Shown one piece after another: positions 4,861 to 5,184 of a stretch of 5,184 nt of DNA; positions within the stretch are counted from its first letter, which is position 1; each line of letters starts with the position of its first letter. The DNA comes from JAJPKE01 sp052143275 (GTDB lineage: Bacteria > Chloroflexota > Ktedonobacteria > Ktedonobacterales > JADMIN01). Under the pieces are notes generated by a model. It did no database searches. It saw only the letters and a program-made list of their open reading frames with translations, and was not told the DNA's origin. The DNA lies in contig JBKQTH010000037.1 of the NCBI GenBank assembly GCA_052143275.1, positions 1 to 5,184 on the forward strand. The letters are read 5' to 3'. The position numbers and the translations under genes are program-made.

Positions 4861-4925
4861 GCCGAACGGTGCGCCGAGGTCTCCAAAACCGCAGGTTGCA
4901 GCTTCGATTCCTGTCCCACCTGCCC
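4861..4925 (+). tRNA. tRNA-Trp(CCA)-like remnant, likely old integration site
   Basis: GGTCTCCAAAACCG (4878-4891) is the typical tRNA-Trp anticodon arm: loop CTCCAAA with anticodon CCA at 4883-4885. Upstream GCCGAACGGT resembles a D-arm. Downstream comes a five-base variable loop, the T-loop TTCGATT (4903-4909), the 3' T-stem strand CCTGT, acceptor strand CCCACCT (4915-4921) and discriminator G4922, then CCC in place of CCA. Defects are visible: the anticodon stem has A4877 opposite G4891, the T-stem has C4902 opposite C4910, one base is lacking between the D-arm and anticodon arm, and the 5' acceptor strand AGGTGGG expected near 4852 is absent. It is therefore not a working tRNA. A preserved 3' part without the 5' end is what an integrative element leaves at an attachment site. 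Confidence 0.55.
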
Positions 4926-4934
4926 TGAATATAT

Positions 4935-5171
4935 TTAGGCTTGTACCAGTTGCCTATGGCAGCGACTGCATCCTTGCCCCCAGTTCTGCCCCCAATTATT
5001 AAGTGTTTGAAAACGGGGATAACGCCCACGCGCATACATGGTAGCAGGAACGAAACAGTGCGCTCGTGCGTGTATACAGATAAGCTCGACACCGGGCTTG
5101 TGCGTATAGGTGAATAGAACGCTGAGATGCGTGAGGTGGCGCATGGCGAAGATTGCAGAGTCCAGGCACAC
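4935..5171 (-). pseudogene. Possible decayed integrase C-terminus converging on the tRNA-like site
   Basis: On the minus strand an open frame ends FQTLNNWGQNWGQGCSRCHR plus QLVQA, with TAA at 4937-4935, ten bases from the tRNA-like 3' end. Short tandem tails such as NxGQNxGQ are common at the ends of phage-type integrases. Further upstream LTHLSV...TYTH loosely resembles the LGHxSV...TYxH box before the catalytic Tyr, though three residues short. The segment in between matches nothing. I regard this as suggestive only; the ATG at 5171 is not supported by a ribosome binding site. Confidence 0.2.
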
Positions 5172-5184
5172 GACAGTGCTCTCC
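5143..5184 (+). CDS. Possible gene start running off the right edge
   Basis: GAGGTG (5132-5137) lies 5 nt before ATG 5143, followed by 14 open codons, MAKIAESRHTTVLS, to the window end. An alternative ATG at 5127 in another frame is also open. Too little is visible to name a product. Confidence 0.2.
   Translation, partial: MAKIAESRHTTVLS

Noticed and set aside
1..5184. CRISPR array or defence-system genes
   Set aside because: No regularly spaced direct repeats of 23-40 bp and no Cas, nuclease or toxin-antitoxin motifs were seen on either strand.

Overview
The window is a mosaic of mobile-element debris around one intact metabolic gene. Base composition is moderately GC-rich, and tyrosine integrase, IS110, ISAs1-like and IS-end remnants are packed within 5 kb. 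That fits a large, transposon-rich bacterial genome. Ktedonobacteria (Chloroflexota) would fit the style of the flavoprotein and IS110 protein, but this is an inference from remembered family features; no taxonomic marker is present.

Left part (1-968). On the minus strand, the N-terminal ~95 residues of a phage-type tyrosine recombinase run off the left edge. Its start is damaged by an in-frame TGA and a frame change. Next comes a gene-poor stretch with inverted repeats, including several copies of a GACTACATTTTCGTC-type motif that look like terminal repeats of an insertion sequence; a diverged copy recurs 4 kb away in opposite orientation. At 748-917 a 56-residue small gene can be read if one -1 frame change is allowed. 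It has a good ribosome binding site and lies 51 bp upstream of the flavoprotein gene.

Centre (969-2540). An intact 472-residue FAD-dependent monooxygenase/oxidoreductase is followed, 10 bp after its stop, by a 143-bp imperfect palindrome. The palindrome separates it from a convergent IS110-type transposase.

IS110 copy (about 2541-4017, minus strand). The true start, with its Shine-Dalgarno, is at 3775, but codon 3 is TAG. A second TAG at 2614-2612 cuts off a conserved-looking C-terminal tail. Both TAGs sit where I expect tyrosine. The ~230-bp leader is rich in hairpins and is the candidate bridge RNA region.

Right part (4018-5184). No intact gene is seen. It holds a frameshifted C-terminal fragment of an ISAs1/IS4-type DDE transposase (4042-4348), another IS-end-like repeat (4527-4560), a degenerate tRNA-Trp(CCA)-like sequence (4861-4925) that looks like a former attachment site, and a weak minus-strand reading that may be a decayed integrase tail converging on the tRNA-like site. 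Overall, the flavoprotein gene and possibly its small upstream partner are the only non-mobile functions; the rest records repeated integration and decay.
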